Assembly: GCA_002071385.1 (NCBI GenBank)
Contig: MWFB01000022.1
Location: 1-33,985, forward strand
DNA length: 33,985 nt
Direction of reading: 5' to 3'
Source of the DNA: Bacteroidetes bacterium ADurb.Bin013
GTDB lineage: Bacteria; Bacteroidota; Bacteroidia; Bacteroidales; UBA932
Each line of letters begins with the position of its first letter. Position 1 is the first letter of the stretch. The notes below the pieces were generated by a model that was not told the DNA's origin, ran no database searches, and was given only the letters and a program-made list of their open reading frames with translations. The position numbers and the translations under genes were made by a program. Below are positions 7,609 through 15,722 of this stretch, one piece after another.

Positions 7609-7636
7609 TAACGAATTTTCTTTCTCACAAATTATT

Positions 7637-8623
7637 TTATTCTTTTTGCCATTCAAAAGAATAGATGATGGATTCCACCTGGCGTAAATAATCGCGTTTG
7701 GGATACCTTGGGGCATATACGAAAGCTTCCAGCACAACAATATTATGATTGTCCTTGTCGTAGAAGCAGTGAGACACAAAAGGTCCGCCCATGAAATCGT
7801 TTTTCACATCCCACAGACCTCGTATTTCAACAAATTGGCGGTTGTTGTAATTAACCCACCTTAAAGAAGGTTCTATCAGACTGTTGGTCGTCATATACGT
7901 GTTGTCCAGGGGGCCGGGGACTTCCTTTTCAAGCTTGAGATTGCGTTCGGCAATGATACGTGACAGTGTCAGGTCTTCCTCGTTCCTGTAGGGATAGGTA
8001 TAAATAAAGACACCCTGCGTGGTGTATGTGGTTTCGTAAGCTATCCAGGTAAAATTGTCCGCGCGTTTTTTGATTTTGTATCCTGTTGGGAAAAAAGGAG
8101 ATCCCCCCAGCATTGTGGATACATAGTTGCGGATGGACCTTTCTTCAAATTTCTTGGAATTTTGTATCACCCTGTTCCTTTCAGCCTGCTCCAGGGCATT
8201 CCTTAGCAGGTCGCGGTTATTGTCAATGCATTCCCTGACACTCTCATTATCGGGTCCGGAGAGCGTGACCACAATCTGCGGAGAAGCCCAGATATCTTTT
8301 TGTATGACCATTTTGGCTTCGTCAAGTTCGGAATTGATATTGCAAATGATAATGTTTCTATGGGTATGGAAAATCGAGGAAAAAGCGTTTTCGTTAATAT
8401 TGAAAATGGTGAAAAGCGGTTCTTGTTGTGGCAGGTAAGGGAAATCCACAGCCAGTATGGAGCGGAGGGACTGTCCCGGACCGGATTCCCAGGAATATTT
8501 ATTCATCACGACCATGATCTCTCCCGCTTTCCCGCTGATATTCTGTTTCAGATTCGCATCATCTGTACAGGAAGTTGCCAAAATAACAATGAAACCTGCT
8601 ATTAGTAAAGTTTTCGTCCTCAT
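7637..8623 (-). CDS. DUF4837 family lipoprotein
   Basis: The protein has 328 residues. A signal peptide ends in the lipobox ATSC (C19). The body matches the Bacteroidetes-specific DUF4837 pattern as I recall it: GKAGEIMVVMNKYSWES near the N-terminus, then FPYLPQQEPLFTIFNI, HRNIIICNI, and a C-terminal GGPFVSHCFYDKDNHNIVVLEAFVYAPRYPKRDYLRQVESI. The function is unknown. It is the last gene of the run M23 peptidase - dxr - rseP - DUF4837, 18 bp after rseP, and the tRNA-Glu promoter follows at once. The operon context suggests an envelope role, which is an inference. Confidence 0.85.
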   Translation of the reverse strand: MRTKTLLIAGFIVILATSCTDDANLKQNISGKAGEIMVVMNKYSWESGPGQSLRSILAVDFPYLPQQEPLFTIFNINENAFSSIFHTHRNIIICNINSELDEAKMVIQKDIWASPQIVVTLSGPDNESVRECIDNNRDLLRNALEQAERNRVIQNSKKFEERSIRNYVSTMLGGSPFFPTGYKIKKRADNFTWIAYETTYTTQGVFIYTYPYRNEEDLTLSRIIAERNLKLEKEVPGPLDNTYMTTNSLIEPSLRWVNYNNRQFVEIRGLWDVKNDFMGGPFVSHCFYDKDNHNIVVLEAFVYAPRYPKRDYLRQVESIIYSFEWQKE

Positions 8624-8641
8624 ATCTTTTTCCTTGATTTG

Positions 8642-9970
8642 TTATGTGAATAATCTGAATAAGTCATTCCCGAAAGCCAGGAATACGAGCGCAAGAAGCA
8701 GAATCATCCCCACGACCTGCGAATATTCCAGGAATTTGTCGGATGGTTTTCGTCTTGTAATCATTTCATATATTACCATTACCAGGTGACCACCGTCCAA
8801 TGCGGGTATGGGAAGCAAATTCAGGATGGCAAGCATGATGGACAGCCAGGCTGTTATGTTCCAGAAGATCTCCCAGTTCCACGTTCCCGGGAAAATACTC
8901 CCGATAGCGATGAAACTGCCTACCGATTTGTAAGCCTTGGTTTTGGGAGTGAATATCAGCCCCAGCTCACGCAGGTAATTTGCTCCGGTTTGGTATGCTT
9001 TTTTTATCCCTGCCGGCATTGCTCCGAAAAAAGAATATTCCTTGATGGTGACAGGTAAGAATTCAAGGGGACTGACAACACCCACCATGAGCATGCCCTT
9101 GCTGTTCACCTTCAGCGGAATTTGCAGGACAGACAAGTCCCTCTGTATCGTTGCCTCGACTACTCCTTCGCTGTTCTGCGCCAGAATTTCCTGGACATCC
9201 TGTATGGCAGGAGTCGGGATACCATTCAGGGAAACGACATGATCACCGGGCAACAATCCGGTTGACACATTGAGAGAGGTGTCCGGAACAGAGGAAATCA
9301 CAAAGGGATAACGCAAGGTGAAGATATTTTGCGTATTCAGCATTTGTGCAATATAACTCTGGTCGAAACCAAAACGGACGGTATCTTCTCCCCTGAGCAC
9401 TGTTATGTGCGCAGGTCTTGTCCTGATCAGATCAATCTGCAGGGTATGAAAGGGTTCGTCAATGACCACGCGGTCATCAAAAGCGTAGATCCTGTCCCCG
9501 TTGCGGAACCCGATTTCCTGTGCCAGGGGGCTGCAATGGACGCCATAGGACGCATCTTCCGTCCGGATATATTCTTCTCCCCAGGTATAGAGGATCAAAC
9601 CATAGAGTATCACTGCCAGGATCATATTGAAAAACACCCCTCCAAACAATACAAGAAAGCGTTGCAAGGCAGGTTTGCTCCTGAATTCCCAGGGTTTCGG
9701 TTCCTCCCTGATCTGCTCTTTATCCATGGACTCATCGATCATTCCGGATATCTTGCAATAACCGCCCAACGGCACCCACCCGATCCCGTATTCCGTATGG
9801 GAATTCTTTGGTTTGAATTTGATCAGGCTGAACCAGGGATCGAAGAACAGGTAGAATTTATCAACCCTGATCTTGAAAAGCCGGGCAAAAAGAAAGTGTC
9901 CCGATTCATGTATCAGAATCAAAAAAGAAAGGGCCAGGATCACCTGGGCAATTTTTATCAATACTTCCAT
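8642..9970 (-). CDS. rseP: RIP metalloprotease RseP (site-2 protease)
   Basis: The protein has 442 residues. This inner-membrane zinc protease cuts transmembrane helices, classically anti-sigma factors or signal-peptide remnants. The first membrane helix carries HESGH (H21, E22, H25). The third zinc ligand is in NLLPIPALDGGHL (D392). Two PDZ-type domains fit between them, about residues 130-310, with STGLLPGDHVVSLNGIP typical of a PDZ carboxylate loop. Membrane helices are evident near 7-27, 100-125, 360-385 and 418-438. It starts 4 bp after dxr, the widespread dxr-rseP pairing. No anti-sigma substrate is encoded nearby. Confidence 0.95.
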   Translation of the reverse strand: MEVLIKIAQVILALSFLILIHESGHFLFARLFKIRVDKFYLFFDPWFSLIKFKPKNSHTEYGIGWVPLGGYCKISGMIDESMDKEQIREEPKPWEFRSKPALQRFLVLFGGVFFNMILAVILYGLILYTWGEEYIRTEDASYGVHCSPLAQEIGFRNGDRIYAFDDRVVIDEPFHTLQIDLIRTRPAHITVLRGEDTVRFGFDQSYIAQMLNTQNIFTLRYPFVISSVPDTSLNVSTGLLPGDHVVSLNGIPTPAIQDVQEILAQNSEGVVEATIQRDLSVLQIPLKVNSKGMLMVGVVSPLEFLPVTIKEYSFFGAMPAGIKKAYQTGANYLRELGLIFTPKTKAYKSVGSFIAIGSIFPGTWNWEIFWNITAWLSIMLAILNLLPIPALDGGHLVMVIYEMITRRKPSDKFLEYSQVVGMILLLALVFLAFGNDLFRLFT

Positions 9971-9974
9971 ATAA

Positions 9975-11138
9975 TCAATAACTTGCTAACAAAATTTGTG
10001 CCACCCTCTGAGCTTCCTCGTGTGTTTCTTTCAATATAGAAAAAGTAGGGTCTGCAATGTAAGATACTTTTTCAAGGGTTTGTGAGATCAATTTTGGTAT
10101 GGCTGTAAAATTGAGACGTTCATGTAAAAATGCATCCACAGCAACTTCGTTTGCGGCATTCAGGACACAGGGGGTGTTGCCGCCGGTTTTCATGGCCTGA
10201 TAAGCCATTTCCAGGCAAGGAAACCTGTCTGCCGGAGGCATATGGAATTCCATGGAACGGAAATGCGCCAGTTCCATCCTGGGTGCATCGGGGTAATCCA
10301 TACGGCGCGGAAAAGACAAGGCATACAAAATCGGCAAGTGCATGTCTGGGTATCCCATCTGGGCCTTTATGGTCCCGTCAGTGAACTGAACCATGGAATG
10401 AATCAGCGACTGGGGATGTATCATCACTTCTATGCGTGAAAGGGGCTGACCAAAAAGCCAGTATGCCTCTATCACTTCAAGGCCTTTGTTCATCAGGGTA
10501 GCAGAATCCACGGTGACCTTTGCCCCCATATTCCAGGTGGGATGATCCAGTGCCTCTGCTTTCGTTATGGATTCCAATTCCCGGGCACTGTGCCTGAAAA
10601 AGGGCCCTCCCGATGCCGTCAGGATGATTTTTTCAATGGTGGCCTGCTCTCCCCTTAAACACTGGAAAACAGCGGAATGTTCACTATCCACGGGTAAAAT
10701 GGATCCTTTGCCGGCAGTAGCTTCGCGCAAGACCAGGTGACCTCCGGCAACAAGGCTTTCTTTGTTTGCCAGGGCTAATATCTTGTGATTACTCAGTGCG
10801 GCAAGGGACGGCTCAAGCCCAATGAATCCGACCAACGCATTCAAAACCAGGTCTACAGTATCCCATGCCAGCACCTCCGCTATGGAGTCGTTCCCGTACA
10901 AAACCTGGACAGGAGTCCCCTCAAGTGCATCCCTGACAACCTGCCAGGCATCCCGGGAGGTTACCACAACTGCTTCGGGCTGAAATTCCAGGGCCTGTCG
11001 TATCAGCAAATCGGAAGAGGACCGTGCCGTAAGGATCTGCGCCTTGAAAAAACCAGGATATTTTCTAATGATATCCAGCGTCTGAATTCCGATAGAACCC
11101 GTTGAACCCAGTACAGCTATGCGTTTTTGGAATGCCAT
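9975..11138 (-). CDS. dxr: 1-deoxy-D-xylulose 5-phosphate reductoisomerase
   Basis: The protein has 387 residues from the ATG at 11138 (MAFQKRIAVLGSTGSIG), 1 bp after the M23 gene stop. An in-frame upstream start would lie inside that gene. It makes MEP from DXP with NADPH, the committed step of the non-mevalonate isoprenoid pathway. Visible motifs are GSTGSIGIQTLDII (NADPH site), LANKESLVAGG, LPVDSEHSAVFQCL (Asp/Glu metal ligands), LTASGGPFF, the WNMGAKVTVDSATLMNKGLEVIEA block, and MIHPQSLIHSMVQF. Full length with no missing catalytic residue. Confidence 0.97.
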   Translation of the reverse strand: MAFQKRIAVLGSTGSIGIQTLDIIRKYPGFFKAQILTARSSSDLLIRQALEFQPEAVVVTSRDAWQVVRDALEGTPVQVLYGNDSIAEVLAWDTVDLVLNALVGFIGLEPSLAALSNHKILALANKESLVAGGHLVLREATAGKGSILPVDSEHSAVFQCLRGEQATIEKIILTASGGPFFRHSARELESITKAEALDHPTWNMGAKVTVDSATLMNKGLEVIEAYWLFGQPLSRIEVMIHPQSLIHSMVQFTDGTIKAQMGYPDMHLPILYALSFPRRMDYPDAPRMELAHFRSMEFHMPPADRFPCLEMAYQAMKTGGNTPCVLNAANEVAVDAFLHERLNFTAIPKLISQTLEKVSYIADPTFSILKETHEEAQRVAQILLASY

Positions 11139-11139
11139 T

Positions 11140-12000
11140 TTAAAAATTGATGTAATCTGCCGGATTAAGTGGAACGCCTTTATGCCAGAGTTCAAAATGC
11201 AGGTGGAATCCTGTTGAAAATGTCCCTTGCTGTCCTATAACGGCAACTGCCGATCCGGCCGTTACTGGGTCCCCTACTTTCTTGAATAACTGGGAACAGT
11301 GTTTATATATGGATAATAAGTTGTTTTCGTGCTGTATCTGCAACACATACCCGAACTCATCTGTCCAGGAGGCAAAATTCACGGTCCCGTCCAGGACAGC
11401 ATAGATTACCGAATTTTCGGGTGCCACAACATCTATGGCAAAATGGTTCTCTGCCGGATTAAACGTTGAAGTAATCAGTCCTTTGACCGGGGGAAAGAAA
11501 TGCAAGCCCTCAATCTGCAGGCTTCCCCCGCTGATGCTGCTCCGGCTCTGTTGCTCTTTTAAAGCTGCCCCTGCCCTGAGCAGGGAATCTTCCTGGGATC
11601 TCCCTCCTACTGCAAATTCAGGGATATCAGTAGTTTGCCCCTTGGGTAGAATCTGACCGGGTGCCATGGGTTCCTCTTGTGCAAGAACACGCTGAAGGTT
11701 GGTCAGGTGGATTTCCCATAATTGAATCACCTTTTCCAGGGAGTCGGCCCGGAGGGCATTGTACATCATGACCTCACGCGTGCGGGCACTGGGATACCCG
11801 GGAACAATCTCCTTCAAAGGAGTATAGATCATCAGCAATACTGTACTGGTTATCAGCACCGTGATAATCCCCAGCGGCCAAAGCAGCAACTTCAGGATGG
11901 AAAATTTGAAATTGAGGATCGGTTTGTGGGATTCAAGGTCAAAAATTCCGAAATGGTACCTGTCCCTGACGATTTTCTTTTTGGAATTACCCGGTGCCAT
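11140..12000 (-). CDS. M23 family (LytM-type) cell-wall peptidase, membrane anchored
   Basis: The protein has 286 residues. A short basic cytoplasmic N-terminus precedes one transmembrane helix, about residues 35-60 (LLLWPLGIITVLITSTVLLMIY). A periplasmic linker with a probable coiled coil follows (ADSLEKVIQLWEIHLTNLQRVL). The C-terminal M23 domain (about 185-286) has HFAIDV (the H-x3-D half of the zinc site), GYVLQIQHENNLLSIYKHC and HLHFELW (HxH). Both metal motifs are present, so it may be an active D,D- or L,D-endopeptidase of peptidoglycan rather than a degenerate scaffold. It leads the operon with dxr, rseP and DUF4837. Confidence 0.9.
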   Translation of the reverse strand: MAPGNSKKKIVRDRYHFGIFDLESHKPILNFKFSILKLLLWPLGIITVLITSTVLLMIYTPLKEIVPGYPSARTREVMMYNALRADSLEKVIQLWEIHLTNLQRVLAQEEPMAPGQILPKGQTTDIPEFAVGGRSQEDSLLRAGAALKEQQSRSSISGGSLQIEGLHFFPPVKGLITSTFNPAENHFAIDVVAPENSVIYAVLDGTVNFASWTDEFGYVLQIQHENNLLSIYKHCSQLFKKVGDPVTAGSAVAVIGQQGTFSTGFHLHFELWHKGVPLNPADYINF

Positions 12001-12017
12001 AGATTAGCTTTATCGGG

Positions 12018-12025
12018 CAAATGTA
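12018..12025 (-). promoter_or_regulatory. -7 box for the M23-dxr-rseP-DUF4837 operon
   Basis: TACATTTG on the minus strand, 17 nt before the M23 ATG. It is head-to-head with the ruvX box, with 22 bp between them. Confidence 0.65.
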
Positions 12026-12047
12026 AGAATCATTTTCCAATTTGTGT

Positions 12048-12055
12048 TACCTTTG
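12048..12055 (+). promoter_or_regulatory. -7 box for the ruvX operon
   Basis: TACCTTTG, with 4 nt (TGTC) before the ruvX ATG at 12060. This again predicts a leaderless mRNA. Confidence 0.7.
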
Positions 12056-12059
12056 TGTC

Positions 12060-12476
12060 ATGGGACGGATTATGGGCATTGACTATGGTCAGAAACGTGT
12101 GGGGCTTGCAGTAAGTGATCCGCTCAATATTTTTGCCACCCCCCTGGAAACCGTTACCGTGGATCAAGTGACCGCTTTCCTCAAAACATACATTGAGGAC
12201 GAGCCGGTTGATTTGTTTGTGGTGGGTTATCCCAGGCAACCGGATAACACTCCGGCTCAAAATGCTTCACGAGTCACTGCTTTTGTTACTCATTTGAAAA
12301 GAACCTTCCCGCGTATTCCTGTAACATTGGTAGATGAGCGTTTCACATCAAAAATGGCATTCAGGGCAATGATCGACGGGGGGTTGAAAAAAAAAGCACG
12401 CAAGGATAAAGCAACTGTTGATAAGGTGAGTGCGGTGATAATTTTACAGGAATACCTTCAAAGCAATAAACTATGA
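12060..12476 (+). CDS. ruvX: Putative pre-16S rRNA nuclease / Holliday junction resolvase-like YqgF
   Basis: The protein has 138 residues from the ATG at 12060. An in-frame TTG at 12042 lies upstream of the promoter box and is rejected. It has an RNase H-like fold, MGRIMGIDYGQKRVGLAVSD, with the first catalytic Asp in GIDYG. FVVGYPRQPDNTPAQN and LVDERFTSKMA (conserved Glu/Arg) follow, and KDKATVDKVSAVIILQEYL carries the final Asp. The family processes the 5' end of 16S rRNA. It overlaps def by 4 bp (ATGA) and starts a six-gene plus-strand operon. Confidence 0.93.
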   Translation: MGRIMGIDYGQKRVGLAVSDPLNIFATPLETVTVDQVTAFLKTYIEDEPVDLFVVGYPRQPDNTPAQNASRVTAFVTHLKRTFPRIPVTLVDERFTSKMAFRAMIDGGLKKKARKDKATVDKVSAVIILQEYLQSNKL

Positions 12477-13027
12477 TATTACCCGTATATATTTACGGTT
12501 CCTCCGTTTTAAGAGAGAAAGCACAGGACATTACCCCCGATTATCCAAACCTGGACAAACTGATCGGGGATATGTGGGAGACCCTCTATCATGCCGACGG
12601 TGTGGGGTTGGCTGCACCCCAGATAGGCCTATCCATACGGTTGATGATGGTTGACGGGAGCGAATTATCGGAAGACCGGCCCGAGCTGAAGGATTTTAAA
12701 CGCCTGATGATCAATCCCAGCATTCTTGAGGTGAGCGAACAGACGGTAATACACCAGGAGGGATGCCTGAGCGTGCCAAAGCTGTGGGCAGACATTGAAC
12801 GCCCGGAGAGTGTCAAACTGGCTTACCTGGACCAGGATTTTAACCCGGTGGAAGAATGGTTTCACGGGATGGCTGCCCGGATGGTCCAGCACGAACACTC
12901 GCATCTGGAAGGAGTGCTTTTTACGGACCTGGCACCTGCCATCCGCAAAAAAATGCTCCAAAGTAAACTGCAGGCCATTGCAAGGGGAGAAGTCAAGACA
13001 TTTTACAAAACGAAAATTGTAAAATAA
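12473..13027 (+). CDS. def: Peptide deformylase
   Basis: The protein has 184 residues and removes the formyl group from nascent N-terminal Met. All three family motifs are present. Motif 1 is GVGLAAPQ (43-50). Motif 2 is EGCLSV with the metal ligand C98. Motif 3 is QHEHSHLEG, with ligands H140 and H144 and catalytic E141. Position 143 is Ser where most deformylases have Asp (HExDH); the zinc/iron ligands are intact, so activity is still expected. The start overlaps ruvX by 4 bp, and the phosphohexomutase gene follows after 1 bp. Confidence 0.95.
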   Translation: MILPVYIYGSSVLREKAQDITPDYPNLDKLIGDMWETLYHADGVGLAAPQIGLSIRLMMVDGSELSEDRPELKDFKRLMINPSILEVSEQTVIHQEGCLSVPKLWADIERPESVKLAYLDQDFNPVEEWFHGMAARMVQHEHSHLEGVLFTDLAPAIRKKMLQSKLQAIARGEVKTFYKTKIVK

Positions 13028-13028
13028 C

Positions 13029-14360
13029 ATGGGAGTATTCCACGCATATGACATCCGGGGTATCTATGGAAAAGACCTGCTGCCGGAAGATATATACAAA
13101 ATGGGGTTATTTCTGCCCTCTGTCCTGAAAACCAAAAGAATAGCGGTTGGACGCGATTGCAGGGAATCTTCTCCCGAAGCTTTCAAATACCTGGTCCGTG
13201 GGTTGTGTGATGCAGGAGCCAACGTCTTCGACCTGGGTCTGGCCACAACCCCTATGGTATATTATGCTACGTCCAAACATCATTTTGACGGATCGGTTCA
13301 GATCACGGCATCACACAACGGAGCGGAATACAACGGGCTTAAGGTGTCAGGCAGGGAAGCAATGCCCATAGGATATGATAACGGACTGAAAGAGCTGGAA
13401 GATTGTGTCCTTCATAAAGTACCGGTGATAACAGAAAAAAGGGGAACAGTCACACAGTTGGACCTGAGAGACGAGTATTTCTCCTACTTGTCCGCTTTTG
13501 TTCCGCACCTGAAAGGATTACGGGTGGGAATTGATGTTTCAAACGGGATGGCAGGCCTTTTTGTAAAAAAACTCCTTGGGACAGAGAATGTGTTTTATAT
13601 CAATGAAGAGCCGGATGGACGTTTCCCCAATCATGCCCCCAATCCGCTTGTCCCGGAAAACATAAAGCAGTTGCAGGAACTGGTCAGGAACAGGCAATGC
13701 GACCTGGGTATCATATTTGACGGAGATGCTGACCGGGTCATGTTCACCGATGAGAAAGGGATGTTTATTTCTCCGGATCTCATCATAGCCCTGCTGGGAC
13801 ATCATTTCCTGGATGGCAAACCGGCCAGGGTGCTGCAAGATATCCGCTCTTCAAAAGCCGTTGGAGAGTACCTGTCCCCTATGGGGGCCCACATGCATAC
13901 CTGGCGGGTGGGAAGGGCTTTTGCTGCTCCCAAGCTTAAGGAGATTGACGGCCTGTATGGTGGGGAATTGGCAGGACATTACTATTTCAGGGATTTCTTT
14001 TATTCAGACAGCGGGTTGCTTGCTTCGCTCCTTGTGCTGGATGTACTGGTGAAGCTGGGTAAACCTGTGTCTGAGATCATAGGCGGTATAAGGAAATATG
14101 AGAGCTCAGGGGAGATCAATTTCCGGATTGCCCGCAAAAAGGAAGCCATGGAGGCACTGAAGGCGCATTTTACCGCCCAGGAAGACCCAACAGCATTTTT
14201 TGACTTTGACGGGTACCGTATTGAATTTGCGCACTGGTGGTTTAATGTAAGACCCTCCAATACAGAGCCTTACCTACGTTTTATAGCAGAGGCTGCAAAT
14301 GGGGAACTGCTGTCGGAGAAACTCGGCGAAATGAGAATGGTTCTGAAACCTTATCTGTAA
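13029..14360 (+). CDS. Phosphomannomutase/phosphoglucomutase (AlgC/ManB type)
   Basis: The protein has 443 residues, an alpha-D-phosphohexomutase with four domains in order. It opens with AYDIRGIYG. The active-site phosphoserine loop is TASHN (S95). The metal loop is DGDADR (231-236). The sugar-specificity loop is GGELAGHYYF, and the phosphate-binding loop near the C-terminus is RPSNTEPYLR. GELAGH fits the PMM/PGM group rather than GlmM. It would feed GDP-mannose or UDP-glucose precursors for surface polysaccharides. It sits 1 bp after def and 6 bp before the DUF5009 gene. Confidence 0.93.
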   Translation: MGVFHAYDIRGIYGKDLLPEDIYKMGLFLPSVLKTKRIAVGRDCRESSPEAFKYLVRGLCDAGANVFDLGLATTPMVYYATSKHHFDGSVQITASHNGAEYNGLKVSGREAMPIGYDNGLKELEDCVLHKVPVITEKRGTVTQLDLRDEYFSYLSAFVPHLKGLRVGIDVSNGMAGLFVKKLLGTENVFYINEEPDGRFPNHAPNPLVPENIKQLQELVRNRQCDLGIIFDGDADRVMFTDEKGMFISPDLIIALLGHHFLDGKPARVLQDIRSSKAVGEYLSPMGAHMHTWRVGRAFAAPKLKEIDGLYGGELAGHYYFRDFFYSDSGLLASLLVLDVLVKLGKPVSEIIGGIRKYESSGEINFRIARKKEAMEALKAHFTAQEDPTAFFDFDGYRIEFAHWWFNVRPSNTEPYLRFIAEAANGELLSEKLGEMRMVLKPYL

Positions 14361-14366
14361 ATACTT

Positions 14367-15722
14367 ATGAAACGGTTTGTCACACTGGATGTTTTGCGGG
14401 GATTGTCTATTTTCGGGATGGTCTTTTCTGCCATCATTCCCTATGGAAAATTACCCGGCTGGATGTACCACATACAGACACCGCCACCGGATCATGTCCT
14501 GGATACTGCCAGTTATGGTCTGGGTTGGGTAGATCTTGTCTTTCCCATTTTCATTTTCTGTATGGGAGTGGCTATTCCTTTTGCTTTCAGAGCAAAATGG
14601 AAACGATCGGGGCAGGATGTGCTCCGCGACATGAAAGATATTGGCGAGCGGTTCCTGATGCTGCTGGCTTTTTCTTATTTATGTGACCTGCTGCAACCCT
14701 CTTTACCGGGATACTGGTCAGAATTCCTCATCCTTGCCGGATTTGCGGCTTTGTGGCTCATCTATGTGAAAGGCGCGTCATTTAAATTCCGTATTGCAGG
14801 ATGGGCTGCAGCCCTTGGCCTGCTGGCGCTCTATGCTTTTGTGTTTGATGTGCAAATGACACTTTTCAGCAGGAATATCATTATCCTGCTATTGGCCTTT
14901 TTGTACTTGTTCGGAGCTCTTATATGGTATGTCACCCGTGATTCAGAAAAGTGGCGCCTGGCAGCTTTCCTGGGTGTTATTTCAATTAGTGTCGTTTCCC
15001 GTCTGCTGGGATTTGACTATATCCTTTATGACAACAAAAACCTTTCATGGCTGCTGAACATGGAGCAGATCAATTTCCTGATGATCCTGCTTCCTGCCAC
15101 CTGGGTCGGGGACCGGCTGCTTCACATGCAGGAAGAACAAACAACGGGAATCCCCCGGGGAGGCTTTCTTACCCATCTTTTATTCTGGGGAATGTTCCTT
15201 TTGGTAATATGGATATGTATTAGCAGCTATAACCGGTGGCTTTCAGATGGCAAGTGGTTTTCAACTTTTGCCCTGCTGTTACTCGTATGGCTGATGAAAA
15301 AAAAGGCACCCCAATACCTTCCCCTGCTCTATCTGTCGGGTTTGCTTATTTTCTTTGGTCTGTGGATAGAACGTTTTGAACCGGGGCTTACAAAAGTTCC
15401 CTGCTCTTTTTCCTATTGTTTTGTGAGCGGTGGCATTGCCATCCTTTTGCTTATGTGGCTCCATTACCTGTCGGAATTTTTTCCCCGCAGATTCTTTTCC
15501 GGCATATTTTCAGGAGCAGGGGCCAATCCTCTCATGAGCTATGTGGCTCACGGTATGCTTGTTGCCCCTCTTATGAGAATCACGTATTTAGAGGTATTGT
15601 ATCGCTGGGCAAGACCGGCAGACTACCCGTGGATCGGTACCCTGAGCGCGTTTATTGTGGTACTCTTCACCATGTGGCTGGTTTCCCTGGCCACTCAAAA
15701 AAAGATCTACTGGCGTGCCTGA
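14367..15722 (+). CDS. DUF5009 / HGSNAT-like multi-pass membrane protein
   Basis: The protein has 451 residues with about 11 hydrophobic helices. The start MKRFVTLDVLRGLSIFGMVF carries the R-G-L-x-I-F/x-M-x signature of heparan-alpha-glucosaminide N-acetyltransferase-like and YeiB-like acyltransferases. GWVDLVFPIFIFCMGVAIPFAF follows and is also diagnostic. Members are thought to move acyl groups across membranes onto sugars; the donor and acceptor here are unknown. Sugar-phosphate metabolism just upstream fits glycan modification, which is an inference. The stop overlaps the GTG start of the MATE gene by 8 bp. Confidence 0.85.
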   Translation: MKRFVTLDVLRGLSIFGMVFSAIIPYGKLPGWMYHIQTPPPDHVLDTASYGLGWVDLVFPIFIFCMGVAIPFAFRAKWKRSGQDVLRDMKDIGERFLMLLAFSYLCDLLQPSLPGYWSEFLILAGFAALWLIYVKGASFKFRIAGWAAALGLLALYAFVFDVQMTLFSRNIIILLLAFLYLFGALIWYVTRDSEKWRLAAFLGVISISVVSRLLGFDYILYDNKNLSWLLNMEQINFLMILLPATWVGDRLLHMQEEQTTGIPRGGFLTHLLFWGMFLLVIWICISSYNRWLSDGKWFSTFALLLLVWLMKKKAPQYLPLLYLSGLLIFFGLWIERFEPGLTKVPCSFSYCFVSGGIAILLLMWLHYLSEFFPRRFFSGIFSGAGANPLMSYVAHGMLVAPLMRITYLEVLYRWARPADYPWIGTLSAFIVVLFTMWLVSLATQKKIYWRA

